NCBI GenBank assembly: GCA_001600355.1
Contig: BCJU01000001.1
Coordinates: 5,642,013 to 5,706,012 of the forward strand
Direction of reading: 5' to 3'
Length of the DNA stretch: 64,000 nucleotides
Origin: Meira nashicola
Lineage: Eukaryota; Basidiomycota; Exobasidiomycetes; Exobasidiales; Brachybasidiaceae
Both the position numbers and the translations under genes were made by a program. Shown here piece after piece: positions 9,455 through 19,649 of this stretch (positions are counted from its first letter, which is position 1; each line of letters starts with the position of its first letter). The notes under the pieces are model-generated. The model had not been told where the DNA came from. It saw only the letters and a program-made list of their open reading frames with translations, and did not search any database.

Positions 9455-10257
9455 ATGCCGCAAGTCGATTCGGAGATATTTCATGGTAAGTATGATATAC
9501 CATCTACCTTTGAATAATATACGGTTTTAACTCTGAAACATCTTTTTCAGCAACTGTTTATGAGATTGTGCGAATGATTGTGAGTGAAACATAGCAAGAG
9601 CATAAGCACAGAACAATGAGCTGATTCGTACGCAAATCTTTCAAAAGCCACATGGCATGGTAACAACATACGGTGAGAATATATGTAGATTGACAAAGGC
9701 AAGAATATCATGAAAAGCTCATAATGTACTTTTGTCTAGGTCACATTGCTCGTTTAGCAGGATCACCTGCTCGTAAGTTCAACTGATATCTTCCCAATCC
9801 GTACCATCTAACTATCTATTTATCATCTTTTATACTAAAAACCAGATTCCCGTTTAGTGGGACAAGCACTCAAATTTCTACAAGCACCAGATGTACCATG
9901 GCAAAGGGTAATCGGAGCAGGTGGTACAATATCAGATCGAGGTGATGGCGGGGAAGGTGCAGCTCGTCAAGCTGAACGTTTACGGGAAGGTGAGCAAAAC
10001 AAGGAGAGGCTAACAATAAGCCCAATTTACTGATTTTAACAATCCTACTTTTGTAGAAGGAGTAGTTGTATCTGAATCAGGCGCTCCTTTGAAGTTCAGG
10101 GTTAACATACAGCAATACGGTTGGTGTGAGTTGAAGAAATGAAGAGATAGAATTTTAACACCCTCTAACAGTCCAAGCCCAACTCATTTCCTTTTTTGCA
10201 GTTCCCAATCAAATTAGCCTAAGCGACTCAGAAGAAGAGCCTGAAGATGGAGAATAA
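9455..10257 (+). CDS. ATL1: alkyltransferase-like DNA repair protein (ATL)
   Basis: A 128-residue protein assembled from seven exons: 9455-9485, 9551-9579, 9648-9672, 9740-9772, 9846-9989, 10057-10125 and 10202-10257. The six introns are 65-76 bp, each GT-AG, and every junction keeps frame. The product follows the ATL / O6-methylguanine-methyltransferase fold: IPHGMVTTYGHIARLAG, then SRLVGQALK, then VPWQRVIGAGGTIS. Tyr28, Arg42 and Trp58 match Tyr25, Arg39 and Trp56 of S. pombe Atl1. Trp58 replaces the alkyl-accepting Cys of true methyltransferases, so the protein should bind O6-alkylguanine without transferring the alkyl group and pass the lesion to nucleotide excision repair. The usual PWHR is PWQR here. 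The C-terminus is acidic (SDSEEEPEDGE). It ends 56 bp from the convergent UMP1 stop. Confidence 0.9.
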
Positions 10258-10313
10258 TCATACTCTTTGCTTTGTTGTAATTACAATCAATTCGATACCA
10301 ATTATACATGAAT

Positions 10314-10900
10314 TCAGATATTGTGTTTGCGCTCCATTTGTGCATGAATATCAAGCAATTCTGGTCCTCCAGCGGCTAGAAGAGAAGGAGAAAAAAAGAG
10401 AATCGTCAGTACATCCAAACATGATGAAAATAATCACCAACTCCAAACTTACAAGGCAAAAAGTCTACCGGATCGATTGTCTCATCATCTCCATTAAGAA
10501 TATCTCTATGCAAAGCTGAAAGTCCTTTTCTTGGACCGCCCATTTGACCTGCCTGTAGTGCTGGAAAGTGAGGATTATGTTCCACAATCCTTCTCTCCAT
10601 CAATGTGCGAATAGGTGCTGCCATTCCAAACATATTGCGTTGCATGGTCAATTTGAGATTATCACGTGTGGCATCCCAACTCTCTAATCTATGTTGCAAA
10701 GGATGTTGAACGGAAGAAGAAGAAACTTCTGTAGCGAGATTACGTTGTCCATGTCGCATAGAATCATGTACACCAGCATGAACAGGATGTGAAGTAGATG
10801 AAACAGAAATACTATTTGAGCTGGCCGGTCCAGGCACTAGGCGAAGAGATGGTCCGGAATCTGCGTTTGACTTTAGAAGGGAGATACTGTCAGCAGCCAT
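10314..10900 (-). CDS. UMP1: proteasome maturation factor Ump1
   Basis: Ump1 (POMP in animals) is the chaperone that rides on 20S half-proteasomes, checks their dimerisation, and becomes the first substrate of the finished particle. Two exons, 10453-10900 and 10314-10375, with a 77-bp intron (GTAAGT donor), encode 169 residues. Family motifs: SLRLVPG near the N-terminus, HDSMRHGQR, HPLQHRLESWDATRDNLKL, RNMFGMAAPIRTLMERRIV, LHRDILNGDDETIDPVDFLP. The small second exon supplies the amphipathic end GGPELLDIHAQMERKHNI, which matches the family tail and supports the splice. The ATG at 10900 gives the usual length; the frame is open further upstream without similarity. Divergent from PRP28 across 265 bp that hold ACGCGT at 11081-11086. 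Confidence 0.92.
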
Positions 10901-11165
10901 TAAAGATTTATAGCCATCGCTTATTAACCTACCATCTTTGGTGATTTTGTAATGGTTGATGATGTATAAAAAGATCACCAGTCCAACTTTAATCCTGGAG
11001 TGTAACACTCTAGGCCGCGCGGTCAAGATGCAACAACTGCTCGTCAATATTCCAAGAATGGCTCGACCGTATAAGAACTAACGCGTCGCTTAGTCAGCAA
11101 AATTTAAAGTTTTGTTTCAAGAATCGGATTCTAGTACGTACATTTCTTCGACATCAGCAAGCATC

Positions 11166-13226
11166 ATGTCATCTTCTAGATCTATACCGCAAGATTTAGA
11201 CTCTCTTCTGAAGAAGAAAGATGATCCTTCTTCTCTCAAACCTAAGTTTTTGAGCAAAGCAGAAAGGCAAAAGCAAGCATTGGAAAGACGAGAATCGGAG
11301 ATAAAGCAACAAAAGGATAAAGAGGAAAAGGACAGACGAGAACGAGAGGCGTTCGAAAAGCAAGCCAGACAACGAAATGATCAGAATGGTTCAAGACATA
11401 ATTCTTCATCTCATCATTCGGACAGATACTCAAAAGAAGATGGACGGGATCGAAGATATACTTCACAAAGAGAGATCAGAGAATTACCTTATGACGATCA
11501 AGAGCATTCATCCACCTCACGCGGTGCGATTACTGGCAAAGATATAGACGATGCATCATTGACGGAAGCAGAAAGAACGTTGATACGAAACAAATACCTC
11601 GGAATAGCTGGACCGGCAAAGAAGAGGAGCAGATCTGAGAGAAAGAAGCTAGCATTTGATTGGGATGCAACAGATGATACAAGTGATAAACTTAATCCAG
11701 CCTTTTTCAATGCAAGTGTCGAAGCCCAAGTATTTGGAGCTGGAAGTAGAGGGGGTATGGATGTAGCTCAACATCAAAACGGATCGTCGTCGAATGGTCA
11801 AAATGGTGATCCAATGAGGAGAGGTGCAAAGTCAGCCTTTGCAGAGAAGCATTGGACGGAAAAGTCGTTAGATGAGATGCGTGAGCGAGATTGGAGAATC
11901 TTTCGAGAAGATTTTGGTATCGCATCTCGTGGTGGTCATATACCCAAACCTTTACGATCTTGGCAAGAGTCTGATATTCCTCCAAACGTGCTCAATGCAA
12001 TTGACAAGATCGGATATAAGGAACCTTCACCTATTCAGCGTCAAGCTATTCCAATCGGTCTGCAGAATCGTGACTTGATTGGTATAGCAGAAACTGGTTC
12101 TGGTAAAACGGCCTCCTTTGTCATTCCGATGTTGGCCTATATCTCCAAGCTACCTCGACTATCCGACGCCATTCGTCAACTGGGACCATATGCTCTGATT
12201 ATCTCACCCACACGTGAATTGGCTCAACAGATTGAGGTTGAAACGAAAAAATTTACCGATCAGCTGGGATACAATTGCGTCTCTATCGTGGGCGGTAGAG
12301 ATATGAACGAACAAGCTTTCAGTTTGAGAAATGGCGCAGAGATTATTGTCGCAACGCCCGGTCGATTGAAAGATTGCATTGAAAGGCATATTCTCGTCTT
12401 AAGTCAGTGTCTATATCTGGTCTTGGACGAAGCTGATAAGTCGATCGGATTAGGATTCGCTGATGAATTAGATTATATCCTTGATTCCATGCCTGCATCT
12501 AACATGAAACCGGACACGGAAGAATCAGAAGATCCACTAGCATTATTGGAGGGAAGGACAGATGCTCGTTACCGTGTTACGATGTTATATTCCGCCACTA
12601 TGCCACCTAGTGTTGAACGATTAGCAAAGAATTATTTGCGTAGACCGGCAACAATCACCATCGGTGATGCAAATCAAGCTGTCGGAACAGTTGAACAGAG
12701 GGTTGAATTGATATCAGGAGATGATAAGAAACGTCAAAGATTATTCCAATTATTATCTGCTCACTTTGAACCGCCGATGATCGTTTTCTCTACTACAATT
12801 CAATCCGTTGACGGATTAGCGCATGATCTACGCAAAGAAGGCTTCAATGTGACAACTCTACATTCCAAAAAGACACAAACGCAAAGAGAAGAAGCTTTGG
12901 CTAATTTACGATCTGGACAAAGTGATATTCTGGTGGCCACAGATTTAGCAGGTCGTGGTATCGATGTTCCAAATGTCAGTGCGGTGATCAATTATAGCTT
13001 TCCTACATCATTTGAAGCTTATATTCATCGTATTGGTCGTACAGGTCGTGCTGGAAAAAAGGGTATTGCTTTCACCTTTTTGGAACCAAGTGATGAACAA
13101 TTCTTTTACGATCTTAAACAGGAATTAAGTAGAAGTCCTGTCTCTACTGTACCTCGTGAATTGGAAAGGCATCCTGCTGCACAGACTCGCGTTGTGCGTA
13201 CGGAAAAGCGTAGGAGAGAGGATTGA
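11166..13226 (+). CDS. PRP28: DEAD-box pre-mRNA splicing helicase Prp28
   Basis: 686 residues, single exon. Prp28 is the ATPase that displaces U1 from the 5' splice site so that U6 can pair there. Motifs in order: Q motif region (IGYKEPSPIQRQAIP), motif I AETGSGKT near 307-314, PTRELAQQ, DEAD near 421-424 (LVLDEADKSIGLGF), SAT near 475, and HRIGRTGRAGKKG near 620. The Prp28-type features are the long charged N-terminus (Lys/Arg/Glu-rich, about 25-90), the block NPAFFNASVEAQVFGAG, and MRERDWRIFREDFGIASRGG ahead of the core. The ATG at 11166 is chosen. It points away from UMP1 and is convergent with SEC13. Confidence 0.93.
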   Translation: MSSSRSIPQDLDSLLKKKDDPSSLKPKFLSKAERQKQALERRESEIKQQKDKEEKDRREREAFEKQARQRNDQNGSRHNSSSHHSDRYSKEDGRDRRYTSQREIRELPYDDQEHSSTSRGAITGKDIDDASLTEAERTLIRNKYLGIAGPAKKRSRSERKKLAFDWDATDDTSDKLNPAFFNASVEAQVFGAGSRGGMDVAQHQNGSSSNGQNGDPMRRGAKSAFAEKHWTEKSLDEMRERDWRIFREDFGIASRGGHIPKPLRSWQESDIPPNVLNAIDKIGYKEPSPIQRQAIPIGLQNRDLIGIAETGSGKTASFVIPMLAYISKLPRLSDAIRQLGPYALIISPTRELAQQIEVETKKFTDQLGYNCVSIVGGRDMNEQAFSLRNGAEIIVATPGRLKDCIERHILVLSQCLYLVLDEADKSIGLGFADELDYILDSMPASNMKPDTEESEDPLALLEGRTDARYRVTMLYSATMPPSVERLAKNYLRRPATITIGDANQAVGTVEQRVELISGDDKKRQRLFQLLSAHFEPPMIVFSTTIQSVDGLAHDLRKEGFNVTTLHSKKTQTQREEALANLRSGQSDILVATDLAGRGIDVPNVSAVINYSFPTSFEAYIHRIGRTGRAGKKGIAFTFLEPSDEQFFYDLKQELSRSPVSTVPRELERHPAAQTRVVRTEKRRRED

Positions 13227-13363
13227 TTGTTGCTGCATCATCATCAACTTAAACTGTAATTTTATAGGCAAAGTATACTTTCCCTCACGAATAATTGTAA
13301 CAATACATTTTCATTATCAAACAATGTAAAAGGCAAATCTAGTCATTTTCCCACTTTACAACT

Positions 13364-14413
13364 TCAAGCATTCAACTCTGAAACACATTCCCAACCACCT
13401 TTAATGCCTTCTTTGAATAGGTATACTTGTCCATCTCCGCAACTGACAGCTAAAACGTTTCCGCTCAGACTGAAGCTTACACGCCAAACGGTATCTTTGA
13501 ACTTATTTGAATCATCCAAGACAGCGCCTGCAGCCAAACTTCCGGTAGGTGTGAGCACAGTCTTTGTCCATGAACTGTCTCCGTCTTTTGTCCAAACGAT
13601 TACAGTACGATCTTGCGAAGCGGAAGCTAGATAAGAACGCGGTAGGCCGATATTGGGAGAATATGTGACATCTCGAATCCAATCTGTATGTCCTTGTAAA
13701 GTATCAATAACTTCCCATCTACTTTGCTCTTTGCTGAATTGCCAAATTTTGATAACATTATCGCATCCTGCACTTGCAAATCTTTGTACTTTCACAGGTT
13801 GGCCATCAGGACCGGGGGCTTGAGAGGCTAGTAGAGCTCCAGGTGCGGTGGCAGGTGCCCAAGAAACGGCATTGCAGCCAATTGGATGAGCGGCAACCAT
13901 GTCTACCGCCCATGTGCCGTCATCATTGAAAGTCAAGACAGAAATATTGCCATCACTCGAAGCACATGCCAAAATTGATCCGAATTCGTGTGGAGCCCAA
14001 GCGATCGAATTGACGCTTGCAGTATGCATACTATGTTCTTTAATCTTTGTCCATCCACCAATAGCAGCAGGAGGAGCGCCATAGCCATAAGTAGATGTTT
14101 GTTGTTGTGTATTCTGTGAACCATTATCTTTCCAAATGATCACCTTTCCATCATAAGATGCAGAAGCTAAAATTGGTCCAAATTTAGGATGAGCCCAAGC
14201 GACTTGCCAAACAGGACCTTCATGACCGCTTAGCGTTACACCTTGTCCTGAAGCACCACCTTCGATCACATCAAATACTTTTACTGTTCTATCGCTCGAA
14301 CAAGTTGCCAATCTTTTTCCGTAATAATCCAATTGTGCATCATGAATCATATCTTCATGTAATGTCTCGATTGGTCGAGGTGCCTCGCTAACGGCCTGCG
14401 CTGCGGGAGCCAT
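13364..14413 (-). CDS. SEC13: COPII coat / nuclear pore protein Sec13
   Basis: 349 residues, single exon, six WD40 repeats. Sec13 pairs with Sec31 in the outer COPII coat at ER exit sites, with Nup84-type proteins in the nuclear pore, and with the SEA complex at the vacuole. The start HEDMIHDAQLDYYGKRLATC and repeats such as HEGPVWQVAWAHPKFGPILAS, ASVNSIAWAPHEFGSILAC, IGCNAVSWAPA and GHTDWIRDVTYSPN are the family pattern. The usual open six-blade propeller, completed by a blade from a partner, is expected. The protein is somewhat longer than yeast Sec13 (about 300), with insertions in the loops (QNTQQQTSTYGYGAPPAAIG). ATG at 14413. Confidence 0.95.
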   Translation of the reverse strand: MAPAAQAVSEAPRPIETLHEDMIHDAQLDYYGKRLATCSSDRTVKVFDVIEGGASGQGVTLSGHEGPVWQVAWAHPKFGPILASASYDGKVIIWKDNGSQNTQQQTSTYGYGAPPAAIGGWTKIKEHSMHTASVNSIAWAPHEFGSILACASSDGNISVLTFNDDGTWAVDMVAAHPIGCNAVSWAPATAPGALLASQAPGPDGQPVKVQRFASAGCDNVIKIWQFSKEQSRWEVIDTLQGHTDWIRDVTYSPNIGLPRSYLASASQDRTVIVWTKDGDSSWTKTVLTPTGSLAAGAVLDDSNKFKDTVWRVSFSLSGNVLAVSCGDGQVYLFKEGIKGGWECVSELNA

Positions 14414-15282
14414 TTTTGTTTATGATAAAAGCTTTTTTATGTTGAAAAGAAGAAGATATGGTAATGATTCAACTTATTTCAAGATGATGATAGAACGTTG
14501 AGTAGTAGAATAGTGATATCGCATTGACCTTCCAGCTAATAAGGCTTCTTGAGACGCGTTAGGGCGTCCCACGTGGAATTGAAAAAGACGTCCAGCACAG
14601 ACATTCGCTCGCTCGCCTTTTCTCCGCTGAAGCTAGACAACATATTTCAGGCTTAACTCAGGAGTGAAATTGTGTCATCCACCCGCGCCTTGGCTATTTT
14701 TAATAAATAAATGCATTCGATATGCCCTAAATGACATGTCGTACGCACAGCATTATTTTTTGCCATTTGAGGGCATTTTTTCAGTCTACTTTTTTTAGAC
14801 CAAAATCTTGTAAGTTTAAAGCCGTTTGTTTGCCTTACTGTACATAAATGTATAAGCAACCAACACTGACACCCATTTCAGTGAGAAAGGCTGACAACCT
14901 CCGCCATCATATCTCAAGTTTCCTTCTATCAAGGTCACAAGATCGGCGTTTAGCACAATTTAGAACGCCTTCACTCGCGTCCCGGTCATGATAAATCGCC
15001 ACTTTAAATCCAATCCGCGCTCCATATAGCGGCCAAATCTCACACAATTCTACCTTGGTGGCAGTAAAGTGCAGTGGCGTAACGTGATCGTGTTCAGCCT
15101 ATCATCTAAACGGCAAGGCAGTGATTTCCGCAATTGGTGAACGTCATATTCAAATCTCTATCAACGCCCCATCTTTATATTGTCTTTTGCTTTTTGATCA
15201 CTAAAGAAAAGAGATCATCCAATCTGAATATAATTCGACAAAGATTTCTAACTTTTGCATCCATGCCAAAATAAAGTTCAAC
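14414..15282. promoter_or_regulatory. divergent intergenic region, SEC13 / CCCH-Smr gene
   Basis: 869 bp. ACGCGT at 14554-14559 and the E-box-like CACGTG at 14570-14575 both lie near SEC13. No coding frame with recognisable sequence. Confidence 0.4.
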
Positions 15283-18200
15283 ATGTTACCGCGTACTCAT
15301 TCGAAAGCATATCTTGAAAATCTTCTTCATCCGCCTCCGTCTTCCGGTGCTATCGGTTCAAGACCAGGTGGAATGAATAGAAGTATAAGCATCAAAAGCA
15401 ATTCTGGTTCTATGGAGATGTATAAACCGGCACGGAGTAGTACATTGGCACCAAAAGCTCCTTCGATAGGAGATGGTAATGAAAGAGATGGAGAAATAAT
15501 TCAAGAAGAGGAAGACGATAAAAGTGATGAAGAAAAAGGTGAAAGTGTTTTATCTATGGATGATACTTCCAGCACCAAAACATTATCAGAACCTCCACGT
15601 ACGCCAAATAAGGCGCTTTCCGTCAGCTCAATCGAGGACGATTATGATGATCCATCTCGACATTTACGCATTTCTACATTACAGCAAGCTGCTCGTAGAC
15701 TTTCTGATGGAGGCAGTGCATTGCAAGCTGCACAGGCTGCACAAGCAATCCTTGTAATCCTAGATAATGAAGAATTGGACGACGAAGATAGAATTGAACA
15801 AGTGAGAAATTTATTGGCGGAAAAGTTGAAAGAAGTAGAAGGAAATGAAATACCAGCTGCACGCTTAGACAATATCGTCTTGTCTTTGTTGCACAGGCAT
15901 CGGGAAGATGTTAAGCCTACAGGTGCTACTTTTCCAATGGCTACATCACCGGGACCTTCTCCATTTCCCGCTTCACCAAGATCTAGACCTCGTCCGGCTA
16001 ATCTTCGATCAGGTTCAAGCACAAACCTTACTAGGCCATGGACACCTACTAGGCCAGTTACACCGACAAATGCAAGTCAATTGACCAACAACGATTTCCT
16101 AGGATCAATGCCTCCAAGCCCTGTGCCTAGTTCACTCACTCTTGGAGTCAATTCTAACAATCTGTCTATCAGTCCTCGTGTATCTCCTAAACCATGGCAT
16201 AGAACAGCCTCTTCAAATTTGATCGCAACGCCAACCGGTCCATCTGCTTCAAATTTGAGCTCCTCTGTCCGTTCAGGATTTTCTGTTGGTGATAGTCGAC
16301 CATCATCTCCTGCGCCAGGAGTGTTTGGTTCACCATCTTTGAATGTTTCTGCGGTTGAATTTAAGCCAAGGTCATCAGCAATCTCCTCTTCGCTTACAAA
16401 ACAGAAACCGGTTGAGCCCTGGATGTCGGATCAAAGTGACGCACAAACATACAAGAAAGCTGCTAGTTCAACAGCCGATGATTCAGACGAAGATGAATTT
16501 TCTCCGTTTGCAGTTCCATCTACAGGAGCAGTACCTGTACCTTCATCTTCTTCATCCTCAGCTTCTTCTTCACGTTTGGCAGCAGGAAGAATTCGACCAT
16601 TCAGTGGTACTTCAGGCAATAGTTCAGCAATGAGCATGACTACTGCTGATAGCATTAGTGGTAGTTATCACGGATCTACTACTAGTGCAAGCCTTGAATC
16701 TTCTGACGATCCAAAATCATTAAGATTCACAGGATTGGAAGATGAAATGGACAATCTAACAATGACACCATTCGATGTACTCTCTTCCATTTTGAGTGGA
16801 ATTGGATCAGCAAGTGGGGCAGCAAATTGGACTTCAGATCAGATCGAAGAAGCTTTAGAAAGAAATCATTGGGATGTTGATGCAACTTTATCCATGATTA
16901 TGGAAGGAAATGGACCGTATACCCTTGCCAACAGCCAAGCTTATACAGATCCCACAAATCGTACGATACCCACAGGTCCTTCTTCTTCTTCCCGTTCCGG
17001 GGTTTCTGTTGTTTCTCACGAGATTTTTGCAAGTCAAAGAGCCGGTTTGAGTGGATCACCAGGCCCAGGAGATGGATTAAATCGTCCATCTTTGGTGCGT
17101 GCTCCTAGTTCTACCTCTGTGACGCCTATCTCTAATTCGACTGCTGCTGCTGCCCAACCAATCGCAACAAGCCGATCTGGACCGCCCGGACGTGTTTGTC
17201 GTTTCTTCTTGGCCGGTGAATGTCGTCGTGCTGATTGTCGATTCTCTCATGATTTAAATCGAGCACTTTGTCGTTTCTGGCTAAAAGGACAATGTTTGAA
17301 CGGAGATGAATGTTCATTCTTGCACGATATATCAATGGTCGATTCTGTAACACAAAATCGTGCCCCTAGCAGCTTTGTTGGATCACAATCACCAAATATG
17401 AATACTTTTGAACCAGATGATACACCACCTGCAGAAGATTTTCCTGAATTAAATCTTGCTCCAACAGCTCCAAAAGCACAAAGGGCAAAAGCAGCCGCTG
17501 CAGCAGTAAACGATCCAAGTCGAACAAGATGGTCTCATACTTTACAGAGAAAGTGGAATTCGCCTATGGCACAAGTACAACAAGGTGAAGCACATCTTTC
17601 ATTAAATGGAAAGAATGGACCTTTACGTGGAGTACCAACAGGTCCAAGAGCTTCTTTATCACCTGCTTCTTCTCCTTCTCCTGCAAAGCGTGGCATAGTC
17701 TCCGGTAGAATTACTTTACGTCCACCTTTACTCTTGCCAACGCTCAACACAGGTAGATCAGCAGCTCAAACGTATGCAACTTATCGTGAGCAAAGTTTAG
17801 CTTTAACTGAAAAACGTAATAAATGTTTAGCAAGAGCTGCTGAAGCGTATAAAGCAGGAAATGGATCAGAAGCAAGAAAATGGAGTCATGAAGGTCAAAT
17901 GATTAATCAAAATATTCAAGAAGAAAGCAAATCGTTAGCAAGAACGATGTTACGTAGCAGACATGATGAAATTCGATCTAGACTTGCTAATGAAAGTACA
18001 CAAAGTGGTTTAGTAGATGCTTCGATCGATGAAAGAGGTACGAGAGGATTACGTGGTAAACCAATGGGAGCAGAATTAGGCGTTTGTCTTGGTGTCGTTC
18101 CTAGTCGTGGCATTGCGGGTGTTAATGTAGCAAATTTATCCATAGAAGAACGTATGGACGTTTTAATGGATTGTCACTTATTACATGCAAGTGAGGCTAT

Positions 18201-18414
18201 AGATCTTATCGAAGAATTTTTAATGGGTTTAGAACATGAACAATTTAGAGGTTTGGCCTATTTGGCAGTCGGATTGGGCAAACATACAAGTTCAGAATCT
18301 GATCGAAGAAGGGTTGGCTTGGCGCCTGCGATTAAATCATTTTTGAGCAGTTGGAATTATCCTTTTGCCGATCATGATGGTGTTCTGGTCGTAGATCCTT
18401 TGTCACACTTGTAG
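15283..18414 (+). CDS. CCCH zinc-finger protein with CUE-like, DUF1771 and Smr domains
   Basis: 1043 residues, single exon. Order of parts: a long Ser/Pro-rich, disordered N-terminus; a CUE/UBA-like helical domain near 497-545 (FDVLSSILSGIG, ERNHWDVDATLSMIMEG); two CCCH zinc fingers near 636-682 (CRFFLAGECRRADCRFSH and CRFWLKGQCLNGDECSFLH); a DUF1771 helix near 832-895 (RNKCLARAAEAYKAGN); and an Smr domain near 959-1040 whose DxH appears as MDCHLLHASEA and whose GxGxH appears as GLGKHTS. CUE plus DUF1771 plus Smr is the layout of the no-go-decay endonucleases yeast Cue2 and animal N4BP2; the CCCH pair adds an RNA-binding module. Role in mRNA cleavage at stalled ribosomes is an inference. ATG at 15283. 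Confidence 0.85.
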   Translation: MLPRTHSKAYLENLLHPPPSSGAIGSRPGGMNRSISIKSNSGSMEMYKPARSSTLAPKAPSIGDGNERDGEIIQEEEDDKSDEEKGESVLSMDDTSSTKTLSEPPRTPNKALSVSSIEDDYDDPSRHLRISTLQQAARRLSDGGSALQAAQAAQAILVILDNEELDDEDRIEQVRNLLAEKLKEVEGNEIPAARLDNIVLSLLHRHREDVKPTGATFPMATSPGPSPFPASPRSRPRPANLRSGSSTNLTRPWTPTRPVTPTNASQLTNNDFLGSMPPSPVPSSLTLGVNSNNLSISPRVSPKPWHRTASSNLIATPTGPSASNLSSSVRSGFSVGDSRPSSPAPGVFGSPSLNVSAVEFKPRSSAISSSLTKQKPVEPWMSDQSDAQTYKKAASSTADDSDEDEFSPFAVPSTGAVPVPSSSSSSASSSRLAAGRIRPFSGTSGNSSAMSMTTADSISGSYHGSTTSASLESSDDPKSLRFTGLEDEMDNLTMTPFDVLSSILSGIGSASGAANWTSDQIEEALERNHWDVDATLSMIMEGNGPYTLANSQAYTDPTNRTIPTGPSSSSRSGVSVVSHEIFASQRAGLSGSPGPGDGLNRPSLVRAPSSTSVTPISNSTAAAAQPIATSRSGPPGRVCRFFLAGECRRADCRFSHDLNRALCRFWLKGQCLNGDECSFLHDISMVDSVTQNRAPSSFVGSQSPNMNTFEPDDTPPAEDFPELNLAPTAPKAQRAKAAAAAVNDPSRTRWSHTLQRKWNSPMAQVQQGEAHLSLNGKNGPLRGVPTGPRASLSPASSPSPAKRGIVSGRITLRPPLLLPTLNTGRSAAQTYATYREQSLALTEKRNKCLARAAEAYKAGNGSEARKWSHEGQMINQNIQEESKSLARTMLRSRHDEIRSRLANESTQSGLVDASIDERGTRGLRGKPMGAELGVCLGVVPSRGIAGVNVANLSIEERMDVLMDCHLLHASEAIDLIEEFLMGLEHEQFRGLAYLAVGLGKHTSSESDRRRVGLAPAIKSFLSSWNYPFADHDGVLVVDPLSHL

Positions 18415-18716
18415 AGACGATTGAATAACGTAACGAAGGGGAGGGCGGGGAAGTTGGATGTTATGCGAAAGAGCATTGAACATCATATGTACACTATACT
18501 ATCATCACCTAATTAAATAAAGAAGTCTAAACATCTTAAAGCACACTGTGGCAAACAAATAGAAAATTGAGAGTAACATGGTAAATCGTATTGCATATAT
18601 ACAAGTACAACAAATCAATGAGACACCCTCAAAAAAAGTAGTAAGAGTCTGTAGCACTCAATGGGCATTCCTCAAAATGACATGATCGTCAATTGCTCAA
18701 CTTTTGAGAGAGATGC
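18415..18716. other. convergent 3' region
   Basis: 302 bp between the CCCH-Smr and ubiquitin-S27a stops. AATAAA at 18516-18521 could serve the plus-strand gene. Nothing else seen. Confidence 0.4.
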
Positions 18717-19649
<933 letters not shown>

